A stretch of DNA of 64,000 nucleotides from assembly GCA_036004405.1 (NCBI GenBank), contig DASYRM010000151.1, positions 58,514-122,513 on the forward strand, written 5' to 3'. Shown in pieces: positions 8,102 to 16,360 of this stretch (position 1 is its first letter; each line of letters begins with the position of its first letter). The stretch comes from DASYRM01 sp036004405. Its GTDB lineage: Bacteria > Acidobacteriota > Vicinamibacteria > Vicinamibacterales > UBA2999. Both the position numbers and the translations under genes were made by a program. The notes under the pieces are model-generated. The model saw only the letters and a list, made by a program, of their open reading frames with translations. It made no database searches and had not been told where the DNA came from.

Positions 8102-9105
8102 CCGCTCGCGCGCAGCTCCTGCGCGTTCTGCTGGCCGTCCTTCTTCTCCTCGCCGGAGCCGCGTCCGTCGGCGCGCATCAGGGCGGTCTCAAGACCGCCC
8201 TCCACATGGCTCAACAGCCACCGGCCGGGGGGTTCGATTTCCCGGACGAAGAAGACGACGCGCCGACCTGGGCCGACGACCTGCGCGCACAGGCGCTCGA
8301 CATCGGCCTGGTGGCGGCCTTCCTGGTCCTGGCCTTCGTGAGCTTCTTCCGCAAGAGCGTGCGGCTGAAATACATCACGCTTATCGCCGCGGTGGCGTTT
8401 CTCGGCGTGTCGAAGAGCCTGCTGATTTCCATCGTCAACGTGTTCGGCCTGCTCGGCGGCAACCTGCCGATCTTCAGGCCCAACCTCGCGTGGTATCTCC
8501 TGGCCGTCGTCACACTCGTGTCCACCGTCCTGTGGGGACGCGTCTACTGCGGGCGCATCTGCGCGTTTGGCGCCTTCACGCAGCTCGTGGACGCGGTGGT
8601 GCCCGACCGGTGGAAGTGGAACGTGCCGCGCGCGCTCGAGATGCGCGCGTCGTGGATCAAGTACGGCATCCTGGGCGGCGCGCTCGCCTACTTCCTGGTG
8701 ACGAAGAACCCGCTGATCTATCCCTACATCGAGCCGTTCTGGATGTTCGGCCTGCACCTGCGCACGCCCGTGCTGCTGGCGATGCTCGGCACGCTGCTCG
8801 TCGCGTCCATCTTCGTCCGCAATCTCTACTGCCGTTTCCTCTGCCCGCTCGGCGCGTTCCTCGGCGTGCTCTCGAACCTGACCGTGTTCCGCATCAAGCG
8901 GTGGTCGGAGTGCAACACCTGCAAGATCTGTCAGAAGGCGTGCGAATGGGGCGCCATCGACGGCCCGAAGATCATCAAGAGCGAATGCGTGCGCTGCGAC
9001 GACTGCGAGCGGCTGTACGACGACACCAAGAAGTGCCCGCACCACCTGATCCTGATTCGCAAGGCCGACATCCTGGCGCGCCGCGGTCCGATTGCGACCG
9101 GGTAA
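8098..9105 (+). CDS. NosR-like membrane 4Fe-4S protein (polyferredoxin)
   Basis: 335 residues. After a signal-like N-terminus there are about five or six transmembrane helices with two conserved loop cysteine motifs, CGRICAFGAF (about residue 151) and CRFLCPLGAF (about 244). A cytoplasmic ferredoxin region follows with CNTCKICQKAC (about 271) and CVRCDDC...CP (about 297-313), enough for two 4Fe-4S clusters. This is the C-terminal half of NosR/RnfH-like proteins, which move electrons across the membrane to an extracytoplasmic flavin. The GTG start overlaps the FMN-binding gene (GTGA). No nosZ or other nos gene is in the window, so nitrous oxide reduction is not implied. A palindromic repeat at 8181-8205 lies inside the frame. 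Confidence 0.83.
   Translation: MTARAQLLRVLLAVLLLLAGAASVGAHQGGLKTALHMAQQPPAGGFDFPDEEDDAPTWADDLRAQALDIGLVAAFLVLAFVSFFRKSVRLKYITLIAAVAFLGVSKSLLISIVNVFGLLGGNLPIFRPNLAWYLLAVVTLVSTVLWGRVYCGRICAFGAFTQLVDAVVPDRWKWNVPRALEMRASWIKYGILGGALAYFLVTKNPLIYPYIEPFWMFGLHLRTPVLLAMLGTLLVASIFVRNLYCRFLCPLGAFLGVLSNLTVFRIKRWSECNTCKICQKACEWGAIDGPKIIKSECVRCDDCERLYDDTKKCPHHLILIRKADILARRGPIATG
8181..8205 (+). repeat. Palindromic repeat variant inside a reading frame
   Basis: Arms GGGCGGTCT (8181-8189) and AGACCGCCC (8192-8200) around a 2-base loop, then TCCAC. It has the same 9-2-9 geometry and pyrimidine-rich tail as the intergenic GGGCCGCCT repeats. It encodes about residues 28-36 of the NosR-like protein, directly after the signal segment. 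Confidence 0.65.
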
Positions 9106-9155
9106 CCCTCGCGTCACCATTTCCGGATAAGATCGGCGCTTTCGTGGAGGTCACG

Positions 9156-9614
9156 ATGAGATCCGCGACAGCCATCACGCGAGTCCTCTTCGGCGCTGCA
9201 TTCCTTTCGACCATCGGCTGGAGCAGCGCGGCTCACGCGCAAATCGCCGTCGGTGAATGGGCGAGAACCGATGCCGAGGGCGGGGGGATGACCATGACCG
9301 TCGCGTCGTGTTGCAACGGCGGTTATCGACTCACCTACCACGTGCCCGTCAAGGGCGGACAGCCGCTGACTCTGACGGTCGACCTGCCGATGGATGGAAC
9401 CGAAGCGCCAGTGGTGAGCGGCGGCAAACCGACCGGGCAGACGATGTCGGCCAAACGCCTGGATGACCACCACTACACCGGCGTCGCGAAGCAGAACGGT
9501 CAACTCTCCCTGACGAACAGCGCGACGCTCTCGGCAGACCGGAAGACGCTGACCGTGATCGACACGATCGGAGCCAGCAAACTGAAAGTCACGGAGGTCT
9601 GGTCGAAGAAGTAG
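9156..9614 (+). CDS. Small secreted protein of unknown function
   Basis: 152 residues. ATG at 9156 has GGAGG at 9146-9150, a well-spaced ribosome-binding site. A signal peptide runs to about residue 28 (ending AAHAQ). The mature protein is beta-rich and contains a CC pair (SCCNGGYRLTYHV) and a repeated TLT pattern, suggesting a small lipocalin-like or beta-sandwich fold, but I cannot name the family. It follows the NosR-like pair by 50 bp on the same strand and might be co-transcribed. Confidence 0.75.
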   Translation: MRSATAITRVLFGAAFLSTIGWSSAAHAQIAVGEWARTDAEGGGMTMTVASCCNGGYRLTYHVPVKGGQPLTLTVDLPMDGTEAPVVSGGKPTGQTMSAKRLDDHHYTGVAKQNGQLSLTNSATLSADRKTLTVIDTIGASKLKVTEVWSKK

Positions 9615-9633
9615 TCGCTCGTGAAACAGCGTG

Positions 9634-10266
9634 CTACTTCAAGACTGGCAAGGGGTCGATGGCGACCCCTTGCCACCAGCGCTTCGCATCGGTCAGCTTG
9701 AAGATGGCAAAGTGCAGGTGCGGCGCATCGGGCGGCGCGTTGCCTGAGGTCCCCACGTAGCCGATCACCTGTCCGCGCTCGATGCGATCGCCGTCCTTGA
9801 GGCCGTCGGCATAGCGCTCGAGATGGGCATAGTAGTAGGCGTAGGTGGACGTGGGATCGAACTGGTAGATCGTGTTGCCGCCCGGTTTACTGAGGAACAG
9901 CTTCGCCACCCGGCCGTCCTCGACCGCCAGTACGGGCGTATCCCGCGGCGCCACGATGTCGAGCGCTTCGTGTCGGCGCGTTCCGCCGCGCATCTCCTCG
10001 AAGGTGTCCCGCAGATCGTGGCGCGTCAGCCCCTGCACGGGCAGCCCCAGGTGCCGCTTCCGCAAGTCTTCGAGCGGATCGGCGCCGATGGTTGGCGTGG
10101 CGATGGCGGGCGGAGCGGCCGCCGGTGCCGACGTATGCGACGGCGCCACCAGCTCACGCTCGGCCACCGCGGGCGAGCCCCCGCGAGGCAGCGACATCAC
10201 GAGGATGCCCGTGAGAAACCCCGTCGCAGCCGCGCCGATCAACCACCCCGCGGCAGGCCGCGTCAT
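9634..10266 (-). CDS. Membrane-anchored M23-family peptidase (LytM-like)
   Basis: 210 residues. One N-terminal membrane segment (about residues 7-26) and an Ala/Pro-rich linker lead to an M23 domain. Zinc ligands are His99 and Asp103 (HEALD) and His185 (HLH, 183-185); His148 in YYYAHLE completes the active site. Family members cut peptidoglycan cross-links or act as regulators of other hydrolases; here all key residues are intact, so an active enzyme is likely. The gene sits 11 nt downstream of an L,D-transpeptidase, so the pair probably remodels the cell wall together. Confidence 0.9.
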   Translation of the reverse strand: MTRPAAGWLIGAAATGFLTGILVMSLPRGGSPAVAERELVAPSHTSAPAAAPPAIATPTIGADPLEDLRKRHLGLPVQGLTRHDLRDTFEEMRGGTRRHEALDIVAPRDTPVLAVEDGRVAKLFLSKPGGNTIYQFDPTSTYAYYYAHLERYADGLKDGDRIERGQVIGYVGTSGNAPPDAPHLHFAIFKLTDAKRWWQGVAIDPLPVLK

Positions 10267-10277
10267 CGTGGCGCGCC

Positions 10278-11213
10278 TCACTCGACGAACTCCACCCTGG
10301 TGCCCTTCCCGACGATGGCGGCGAGCCGCAAGGCGTCCCAGTTCGTGAGCCGCACGCAGCCGTGCGACTCGGTGTGCCCGATCGTCGAGGGCTCCGGCGT
10401 GCCGTGAATCCCGTAGTGCGGCTTGCTGATGTCGACCCACACGACGCCGACGGGGTTGTTGGGGCCTGGCGGAATCTTTGCCTTGCCGTGCGACGGGTCG
10501 GCGTCCCAGAAGAGATTCGGGTTGTAGTTGAAGCTCGGGTTGCGGGACACCGCCGTCACCGTCCACATCCCGACCGGCAGCGGATCGTGCTCGCTGCCGC
10601 TCGTCACCGGCGCGTGCATGAACGTCTTGCCCGCGGCGTCGGTCACCCACAAGGTGGACGAAGACCTCGACACGTGCACGACGATGTCCGGCATCGGTTT
10701 CCCTTCCCCTGCGGGGACGACCGTCACGTTGGGCACGACGATCTGGGCACCGGCGCCGAGCCGCAGTCGCGGGTTGAGTCGCTTCAACAGCGCCGGCGAC
10801 GCATGGAAGCGCTCGGCCAGCATCTCGAGGACGGACGTGTAGCCGAGGCGCTTCAATCGCGCCTTGGCCACCATGTCGCGCGGAATCGCGCGGACAAGCG
10901 GCGTGGCGGCATCCTCGGCGGTGATCGTGTACATGGTCGTCGGCGGTTCCGACGACGCGACCACGAGGTCGCCGATGCGCGAGCCGGTGGTCCGCTCGTA
11001 GGCGTCGATCGCGCGATCGGTATTCGTGCCGCCGGCGCCGTCGATCTCACCGGGCGAGAACCCGGCGCGATCCACCAGAACCTGCGCGGCGAGCATGTCG
11101 CGGGGAGCGGTGCCTCCGGCTGCCGGCGCCGGGCGCTGCTCAGCGGAAAGCCCGACGGCGGCCGAAACCAGGAGGCTCGTCGCCAGCACAACCCGGGAGA
11201 AGCAGCGGCGCAT
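10278..11213 (-). CDS. L,D-transpeptidase (YkuD) with peptidoglycan-binding N-region
   Basis: 311 residues. Signal peptide at residues 1-24. Residues about 43-77 resemble a peptidoglycan-binding repeat, and 131-163 (MLAERFHASPALLKRLNPRL, then AGAQIVVPN) look like a LysM-type segment. The YkuD domain ends in HGTPEPSTIGHTESHGCVRLTN, with catalytic Cys286 in SHGCVR and His280. It would form 3-3 peptidoglycan cross-links or attach proteins to the wall in the periplasm. Start ATG at 11213. It lies directly upstream of the M23 peptidase gene. Confidence 0.92.
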   Translation of the reverse strand: MRRCFSRVVLATSLLVSAAVGLSAEQRPAPAAGGTAPRDMLAAQVLVDRAGFSPGEIDGAGGTNTDRAIDAYERTTGSRIGDLVVASSEPPTTMYTITAEDAATPLVRAIPRDMVAKARLKRLGYTSVLEMLAERFHASPALLKRLNPRLRLGAGAQIVVPNVTVVPAGEGKPMPDIVVHVSRSSSTLWVTDAAGKTFMHAPVTSGSEHDPLPVGMWTVTAVSRNPSFNYNPNLFWDADPSHGKAKIPPGPNNPVGVVWVDISKPHYGIHGTPEPSTIGHTESHGCVRLTNWDALRLAAIVGKGTRVEFVE

Positions 11214-11279
11214 GCTCTCTTTCGAGCAAGCGCCGTGCCTCTCAGGCGGGGCGCAACTACGTCGTCTCTACTGCCGTGC

Positions 11280-12266
11280 TTACGGCACCCGTGAGGACAG
11301 GTACGCCGCGATCGAGACGAAATCCTCGTCGGTGAGCTTGGCTACGACGGGCTTCATCAGATCGGTCCACACGCCGTGGCGAGCTCCGGCTTGCATGTCG
11401 TACATCTGGCGCACCAGGTAGCTCGGCGAGCGCCCCGCCAGCCCAGGCACGGGACCAAGGCCCTTGAGGTCGACGCCGTGGCAGACGCTGCACTGCACGG
11501 TCTTCCCCTTGCCGCCACCGGAGACCAGCGCCTCGCCCTTCTTGATGCTGCCCTCGGGGACGTAGGCGATGAAGCCCGAGCGCGGATCGCGCAGCGTCTC
11601 GGTGTGCTCGACGTTCTCTGGCGTTTCGATGATGCGCAGGCCGAGCGGCTCGGTCTCGTTGCCTTCGAGGCGCAGGTACATTCCGCCCTGGATGCGCGTC
11701 TTCGGCACCGTCTTCGACTCCATCACCTTGATCCACGGCGTCCACTTCATCGAGCCGAAGTAGTCGGCCGCGGCCTTGATCTCCGGTTCGGTCATCCCCT
11801 TCGCGATCTGGATCATCACGTTGGTATTGGCCTTCCGGGATTCAGCGCTCTTCCGCGCGTCGCTGCGGAAGTCGTTCATTGTCTGGATGAAGTAGCTGAC
11901 CGGCAGCCCCGCGACCCCGGCGTTCTCCGGCCGCCCCTTGCCGTTCGGGTAGTGGCACAGACTGCACGCACGCACGTCGGGGCGGCGGCCTTTGGCCACG
12001 ACTTCGGGCATCGCTGGATGATCTCCAGGGAACCAGTCCGCCGGCCCGAAGGCGTCGCGGATGTTCGCGAGGGGAAACGTGAGCGTGCTGCCGGGCAGGC
12101 TGCGCGGTGCCGGATCGGGGGCAGCCGGTGCTGCCGCGGGCGCACCGGCTGGTGGGGCCGGCGGAATGGCATAGGCCCAGGCCGGCGGTTCGGTGGCCGC
12201 GCGCATCACGGCGGCACCGAGCGACGTGGCGAGGGCGAGGGCAAGAACGGTCTTGAGCGTGCGCAT
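11280..12266 (-). CDS. Exported diheme cytochrome c, probable electron acceptor of the GMC dehydrogenase
   Basis: 328 residues from ATG 12266; the longer frame to 12302 adds 12 residues before the signal peptide. Signal peptide about 1-24, then a Pro/Ala-rich linker. Two heme c sites are CSLCH (101-105) and CSVCH (259-263), each in its own cytochrome domain, with a beta-rich stretch between. The layout resembles cytochrome subunits that take electrons from membrane or periplasmic sugar and alcohol dehydrogenases. It is divergent, by 86 bp, from the binding-protein/GMC oxidoreductase genes, which supports that role, but the pairing is inferred. Confidence 0.85.
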   Translation of the reverse strand: MRTLKTVLALALATSLGAAVMRAATEPPAWAYAIPPAPPAGAPAAAPAAPDPAPRSLPGSTLTFPLANIRDAFGPADWFPGDHPAMPEVVAKGRRPDVRACSLCHYPNGKGRPENAGVAGLPVSYFIQTMNDFRSDARKSAESRKANTNVMIQIAKGMTEPEIKAAADYFGSMKWTPWIKVMESKTVPKTRIQGGMYLRLEGNETEPLGLRIIETPENVEHTETLRDPRSGFIAYVPEGSIKKGEALVSGGGKGKTVQCSVCHGVDLKGLGPVPGLAGRSPSYLVRQMYDMQAGARHGVWTDLMKPVVAKLTDEDFVSIAAYLSSRVP

Positions 12267-12339
12267 CGTGAGCCTCGTCTGGACGGTGGTGGTCGGTCGC
12301 ATGGGTGGAGATTCTACGCCCGAGGCCCGGCGGGTCGGG

Positions 12340-12345
12340 CATAAT
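12340..12345 (+). promoter_or_regulatory. Candidate -10 box close to a GTG start
   Basis: CATAAT ends seven bases before the GTG start of the binding-protein gene at 12353. If it is used, transcription would start at or next to the start codon, giving a leaderless message. No clear -35 is seen. Confidence 0.35.
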
Positions 12346-12352
12346 CGGCGGC

Positions 12353-13150
12353 GTGCAGCGCCTCCTTTTCCTGCTGGCGGCGGTCATCTGGGGAGCCGGT
12401 CTCGACAGCGCCGAAAGCGCCGATCTGGCGCCCACCGGCACGCTGCGGGCCGCGTTTCTCGGCACCAATCCCGTTCAGGCCCGCACCGACCCGAAGACCG
12501 GCGAGATCACCGGGCCGATTGCCGATCTGGTGCGCGAGCTCGCCCGCCGGCTGAACGTCCCGTTCAAGCTGATTCCCGCGCCGAACGCGCAAGGGGTGAT
12601 CGCCCACGTCCAGGGCGGCACCGCGGATATCGGCTTTCTCGCCTACGAGGAGGCGAGGGCGCGCGAAGTGGAGTTCGCCGGCCCGTTCGCGGTCATGTAC
12701 AACACGCATCTCGTGCGTGCGGATTCGCCGCTGCGCACCGTCGAGGACGCCGACCGCGACGGCGTCACGATCGGCGCCGTCCGTGCGCAGACGCAGGAGC
12801 TCTACCTGAGCGCGAATCTGAAACACGCGCGGGTGAAGATGGTCGACGCGCAGCCGTCGCAGGCCGACCTCGAACGGATCCTCGGGAACCGCGAGGTCGA
12901 TGCGTTTGCGCAGAACACGCAGCGGGCCGCCGAGGCCGTGGCGGCGGCCGGTTCGCGTGTGCCGCTGCGGGCGCTGACCGGCAGTTACGTCGCCGTCGAG
13001 CAGTCGTTCGCCGTGAAGAAGGGCGACACGGCCAGCGCCGCCATGCTCGACCGGTTCGTCGACGAGCTCCGCGCGTCGGGATTCATCCGCGCCTCGCTCG
13101 ATCGAGCACAGCTCGGCACGGTTGGCGTCGCGCAGGCGCGGCGCAAATGA
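12353..13150 (+). CDS. Periplasmic solute-binding-protein-fold protein (SBP type 3), no transporter genes
   Basis: 265 residues from GTG 12353. A signal peptide (about 1-23) is followed by a type-3 solute-binding domain: PTGTLRAAFLGTNP, then GPIADLVRELARRLNVPFKLI, then GGTADIGFLAYEEARA, all typical of the periplasmic amino-acid-binding fold. No ABC permease or ATPase is nearby. Instead its stop overlaps (ATGA) a gluconate-dehydrogenase-type small subunit, followed by a GMC flavoprotein. Binding-protein-fold proteins such as MoxJ/XoxJ serve as helpers of periplasmic dehydrogenases, so a similar role is possible here; that is inference. Confidence 0.82.
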   Translation: MQRLLFLLAAVIWGAGLDSAESADLAPTGTLRAAFLGTNPVQARTDPKTGEITGPIADLVRELARRLNVPFKLIPAPNAQGVIAHVQGGTADIGFLAYEEARAREVEFAGPFAVMYNTHLVRADSPLRTVEDADRDGVTIGAVRAQTQELYLSANLKHARVKMVDAQPSQADLERILGNREVDAFAQNTQRAAEAVAAAGSRVPLRALTGSYVAVEQSFAVKKGDTASAAMLDRFVDELRASGFIRASLDRAQLGTVGVAQARRK

Positions 13151-13824
13151 GCGCCGACAACCCTGACCGGCCCGACGGGCTCTCGCGCCGGGCGCTGCTC
13201 GGGCGGGTCACCGCCTTGGGAGCGTTCGTCGCGCTCACCGACGTGCTGCCGTCCGCGGGCGATGCCGAGGCGCAAACGCGGCGGGCACCGGCGCGCGAAC
13301 CGCTCGAGACGCTGACGCAGGCCGAGGCCGACAATCTCGAAGCGATCACCGCGCGCCTCATTCCTGCTGATCCGGCGGGCCCCGGCGCCGCCGAAGCCCG
13401 CGCCGCGCACTACATCGATCGGGCGCTTGGCGGCGCCCTGGCTGGTTCTCGCGACGCCTATCGCGCCGGCCTGGCCGGCATCGACGCCTATGCGCGCGCC
13501 GCCAAGGGCGCGCCGTTCGCGCAGCTGGCCGCCGCCGATCAAGACGCCGTGCTGTCCGACGTGGAGCGCAATACCGCGACGGGCTTCGAGGGTGCTGCCG
13601 CCTTCTTCAATCTGGTGCTCTCGCACACGGTGCAGGGCACCTTCGGCGATCCGTTCTACGGCGGCAACCGGAACTTCGCCGGCTGGGATCTGATCGGATA
13701 TCCCGGCGTGCGCCTCGCCGTCGCTGCGGAGCAGCAGAACCTCGACGCCAAGCCTGCGGCCACGCACATGTCGGCGTACGACTACTCGATGTTCTCGAGC
13801 CGCAAGCCGGCGCATGGCGACTAA
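13147..13824 (+). CDS. Gluconate 2-dehydrogenase subunit 3 family protein (Tat-exported)
   Basis: 225 residues. The N-terminus carries a twin-arginine signal (SRRALLGRV at about 13-21, then a hydrophobic stretch ending SAGDAEAQ). The mature part has the subunit-3 pattern: an early LTQAEADNLEAITARLIPAD helix and a C-terminal FGDPFYGGNRNFAGWDLIGYPG block. In known enzymes this small subunit escorts the flavoprotein through the Tat system and completes the dehydrogenase. Start ATG overlaps the upstream stop (ATGA), and its end overlaps the GMC gene by 11 nt, so all three genes are coupled. Confidence 0.92.
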   Translation: MSADNPDRPDGLSRRALLGRVTALGAFVALTDVLPSAGDAEAQTRRAPAREPLETLTQAEADNLEAITARLIPADPAGPGAAEARAAHYIDRALGGALAGSRDAYRAGLAGIDAYARAAKGAPFAQLAAADQDAVLSDVERNTATGFEGAAAFFNLVLSHTVQGTFGDPFYGGNRNFAGWDLIGYPGVRLAVAAEQQNLDAKPAATHMSAYDYSMFSSRKPAHGD

Positions 13825-15520
13825 CCTTCGCCGCACCGACGTCGTCATCATCGGACTGGGCGCGACCGGCGGCGTCGCGGCGCTGCCGCTGGCGCAGGCC
13901 GGCCTCGACGTCGTGGGGCTCGAAGCGGGCACGTGGCTGGCGCCAGCGGATCTGTCGCCCGACGAGCTCCGCAACAACTTCCGCGGGTGGCCGCAGACGG
14001 TGCAGAAGGCCAATCGCGAGGTTCCGACGCATCGGCCCAACGCGTCGGCGCCCTACTCGCCGAGGCCGGCGATTCACCCGATGATGAACGCGGTCGGCGG
14101 CACGACGCTGCACTACTGGGCGCAAAGCTGGCGGCTGAATCCCTGGGACTTCAAGGTGGTGAGCGACACGCGCCGCCGCTACGGCGCCGCGAAGCTGCCG
14201 AAGGGCACGACCGTCGAGGACTGGCCATTCGGACTCGAGGAGCTGGAGCCGTACTACGACAAGGTCGAAGTCGAGATCGGCGTGTCCGGACAGGCCGGCA
14301 ATGTCGGCGGCAAGATCGACCCGCGCGGCAACATCTTCGAGGGCCCGCGGGCACGTGCCTACCCGATGCCGCCGCTGCGCGGAACCGGCTTCACCGAAAT
14401 GATGGCGGGAGCCGCCCGGTCGCTCGGCTGGCATCCGTTCCCGGGGCCGGCGGCGATCACCTCGGGCCGCTACGAGGGGCGATCCGGCTGCGTGTATCAC
14501 GGCTTCTGCAATCGCGGCGGCTGTCACGTCAGCGCCAAGGGCTCCACGGCGGTGACGACGATTCCCAAGGCGCAGCGCACCAAGCGGCTCACGGTGGTGA
14601 CCGAGGCCCATGTGACCTCGATCGACGTGGACGCGCAGGGCCGCGTGGGCGGCGTCACCTATCGCAAGGGCAGCGAGGAGTTCTTCCAACCGGCCTCGGT
14701 GGTGCTGCTCGCAAGCTACACCTACGAGAACGTCCGCCTGCTGCTCCTGTCAACGTCGAAGGCGTTTCCCAAGGGGCTCTCGAACAATCACGGCCAGGTG
14801 GGGCGGCACTACTTCAGTCACAACCAGATCGCGACGGTGAACGCGCTCTTCCCGCGCAATCTCAACACCTGGTACGGGCTGCCGGCACAGGGAATCGCGG
14901 TGGACGACTGGGCCGACGACAACTTCGATCACGGAGCGCTCGACTTCATCGGCGGCGGCAACCTGTGGATCTACTCGGACCGGCGGCCGATCGCGGCGGC
15001 CAACATGAGCACGTTCGGGCGCGCGCCGCGGTGGGGCGCGCAGTGGAAGGCGTTCATTCGCGAGAACGCCGACCGGGGCAACACCGCCTACCTGCAGCGG
15101 ACGACGCTGCCCTACGAGGACAACTACCTCGATCTCGATCCCGCCGTGAAAGATCCGCTCGGCTTCCCGGTGTGCCGCATCACGGCCGACTACAAGGAGA
15201 ACGAACGGCGGCTGGCTGACTTCACCCAGGACAAGATGACGCAGTGGTACCGCGCGGCCGGGGCAGTTGCGACCCAGAAGACGCCGGTCGGCACGATGGG
15301 CCCGACCACGCACGCCTACGGCGGCACGCGCATGGGTGACAACCCCGAGACGAACGTCGTGGATCGCTGGGGCTTCGCGCACGAGGTGCCGAACCTGGGG
15401 ATTCTCGGGGCGTCGGTCATGGGCACGAGCGGCGCGCGCAATCCCACGCTGACCGCGCAGGCGCTCGCCTGGCGTACGGCGGAGCATCTCGCCGCAAACT
15501 GGAAGTCGATCGCAACGTAG
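13814..15520 (+). CDS. GMC-family flavoprotein dehydrogenase (gluconate 2-dehydrogenase large-subunit type)
   Basis: 568 residues. The FAD-binding Rossmann motif is VIIGLGATGGVAAL (about 11-24), and the second FAD contact is GGTTLHYWAQSWRLNPWDF (about 95-113). The C-terminus has the family blocks GGTRMGDNPETNVVD and NPTLTAQALAWRTA. It lacks its own export signal, as expected if it rides with the Tat-bearing small subunit encoded just before it. The reaction would be oxidation of a sugar, sugar acid or polyol in the periplasm, passing electrons to a c-type cytochrome, probably the divergent diheme protein. The exact substrate is not predictable. Confidence 0.9.
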   Translation: MATNLRRTDVVIIGLGATGGVAALPLAQAGLDVVGLEAGTWLAPADLSPDELRNNFRGWPQTVQKANREVPTHRPNASAPYSPRPAIHPMMNAVGGTTLHYWAQSWRLNPWDFKVVSDTRRRYGAAKLPKGTTVEDWPFGLEELEPYYDKVEVEIGVSGQAGNVGGKIDPRGNIFEGPRARAYPMPPLRGTGFTEMMAGAARSLGWHPFPGPAAITSGRYEGRSGCVYHGFCNRGGCHVSAKGSTAVTTIPKAQRTKRLTVVTEAHVTSIDVDAQGRVGGVTYRKGSEEFFQPASVVLLASYTYENVRLLLLSTSKAFPKGLSNNHGQVGRHYFSHNQIATVNALFPRNLNTWYGLPAQGIAVDDWADDNFDHGALDFIGGGNLWIYSDRRPIAAANMSTFGRAPRWGAQWKAFIRENADRGNTAYLQRTTLPYEDNYLDLDPAVKDPLGFPVCRITADYKENERRLADFTQDKMTQWYRAAGAVATQKTPVGTMGPTTHAYGGTRMGDNPETNVVDRWGFAHEVPNLGILGASVMGTSGARNPTLTAQALAWRTAEHLAANWKSIAT

Positions 15521-15607
15521 TTGCGGTCAGGCCCGGGGAATCTCGGGGCTTCGGAGGCGAAGGCTTGCCGTTTTTCAGCTCGCGGCGGTCGTGCCGATTG
15601 ATCGCCC

Positions 15608-15919
15608 ATGGCCGATCAGTCCGACGATCAATTCGCGGCGGAGCTCCTCGGAACGGATGTCCTCGTCGGCGTGACCATGGTCGATCATGCCGGTCGAGTG
15701 AAAGAGCGGCGCCAGTTTCATGCCCAGGTCGTCCAGGCCAGCGCCGAAGACGGCGTCACGCTCGTCGATTCCGAAGGGGGCGAGCACTGGCTGCCTCTCG
15801 ATCCTGAGGCCTACGAGCCGGCAGAGCCTGGTGAGTACGAGCTGCGCTCCACCGGTCAGGTCGTCGTCGACCCGACGTGGCTCACGAAGTGGATCGTGCA
15901 CCCGCCCAAGCAGCACTGA
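15608..15919 (+). CDS. Conserved small protein of unknown function
   Basis: 103 residues, acidic, without signal peptide or membrane segment. The sequence is a run of short beta strands (DVLVGVTMVDHAGRVKERRQFHAQVV, then DGVTLVDSEGGEHWLPLD), compatible with a small beta-barrel or SH3-like fold. I do not recognise the family. It stands alone, 87 bp after the GMC gene, and is convergent with the next gene. ATG start at 15608. Confidence 0.68.
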   Translation: MADQSDDQFAAELLGTDVLVGVTMVDHAGRVKERRQFHAQVVQASAEDGVTLVDSEGGEHWLPLDPEAYEPAEPGEYELRSTGQVVVDPTWLTKWIVHPPKQH

Positions 15920-15934
15920 CCACCGCGTCGCGCC

Positions 15935-16360
15935 CTAAACCCGTGTCCCGACCAGCGCCCGGTTGGTGAGGATGAACACGGTGGGCGCCCAGGCCGCGAC
16001 GTGCGCGATCATCAGCATGATCGCGGCCGGCCAGGTGGCGCCCGGCACGTTGCCCGGCAGCAACGCGTCAGGGACCATCGACAGTACGAGCGCACCGAGC
16101 GCGATTCGACGATAGAGGGAAATCGGCTGCGCCGACCACATTGCGCAGCCGACGAACACGAGCACTCCGAGACCGACGAGCATCACGGTGAAGAAGGCGA
16201 GCCCGCCGTAGGTCAGCGGCGGAAAGTCGGCCGGCAGATCGACCAGCGCGAAGGCGACGGCGCGCGTGGCGAACACGAGCAGCACCGAGACCACCACCGT
16301 CAGCGGTCCCGCCCACCAGAGCGTGGCGCTGTTGATGTCGTTCTTGCCTACCTGACCCAC
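15935..16360 (-). CDS. Small four-helix membrane protein (DUF6069-like)
   Basis: About 141 residues with four hydrophobic helices (TVVVSVLLVFATRAVAFAL; LAFFTVMLVGLGVLVFVGCAMW; ALGALVLSMVPDALL; AAIMLMIAHVAAWAPTVFIL). The layout, including the LSMVPD motif in helix 3, resembles the DUF6069 family, whose function is unknown. The first usable start is the GTG at 16360, inside a 9-bp tandem repeat array, so the true start is uncertain; no ribosome-binding site is evident. It follows the pirin gene on the same strand. Confidence 0.6.
   Translation of the reverse strand: MGQVGKNDINSATLWWAGPLTVVVSVLLVFATRAVAFALVDLPADFPPLTYGGLAFFTVMLVGLGVLVFVGCAMWSAQPISLYRRIALGALVLSMVPDALLPGNVPGATWPAAIMLMIAHVAAWAPTVFILTNRALVGTRV

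Noticed and set aside
7123..9105. 660-residue frame ending in the NosR-like protein
   Set aside because: The first 325 residues are low-complexity shadow of the secreted-protein and FMN-binding genes; GTG 8098 gives the family length.
7813..9120. 435-residue leftward frame opposite the NosR-like gene
   Set aside because: Composition is typical of an antisense shadow in high-GC DNA (His/Arg/Gly-rich, no motif), and the plus strand has clear domains.
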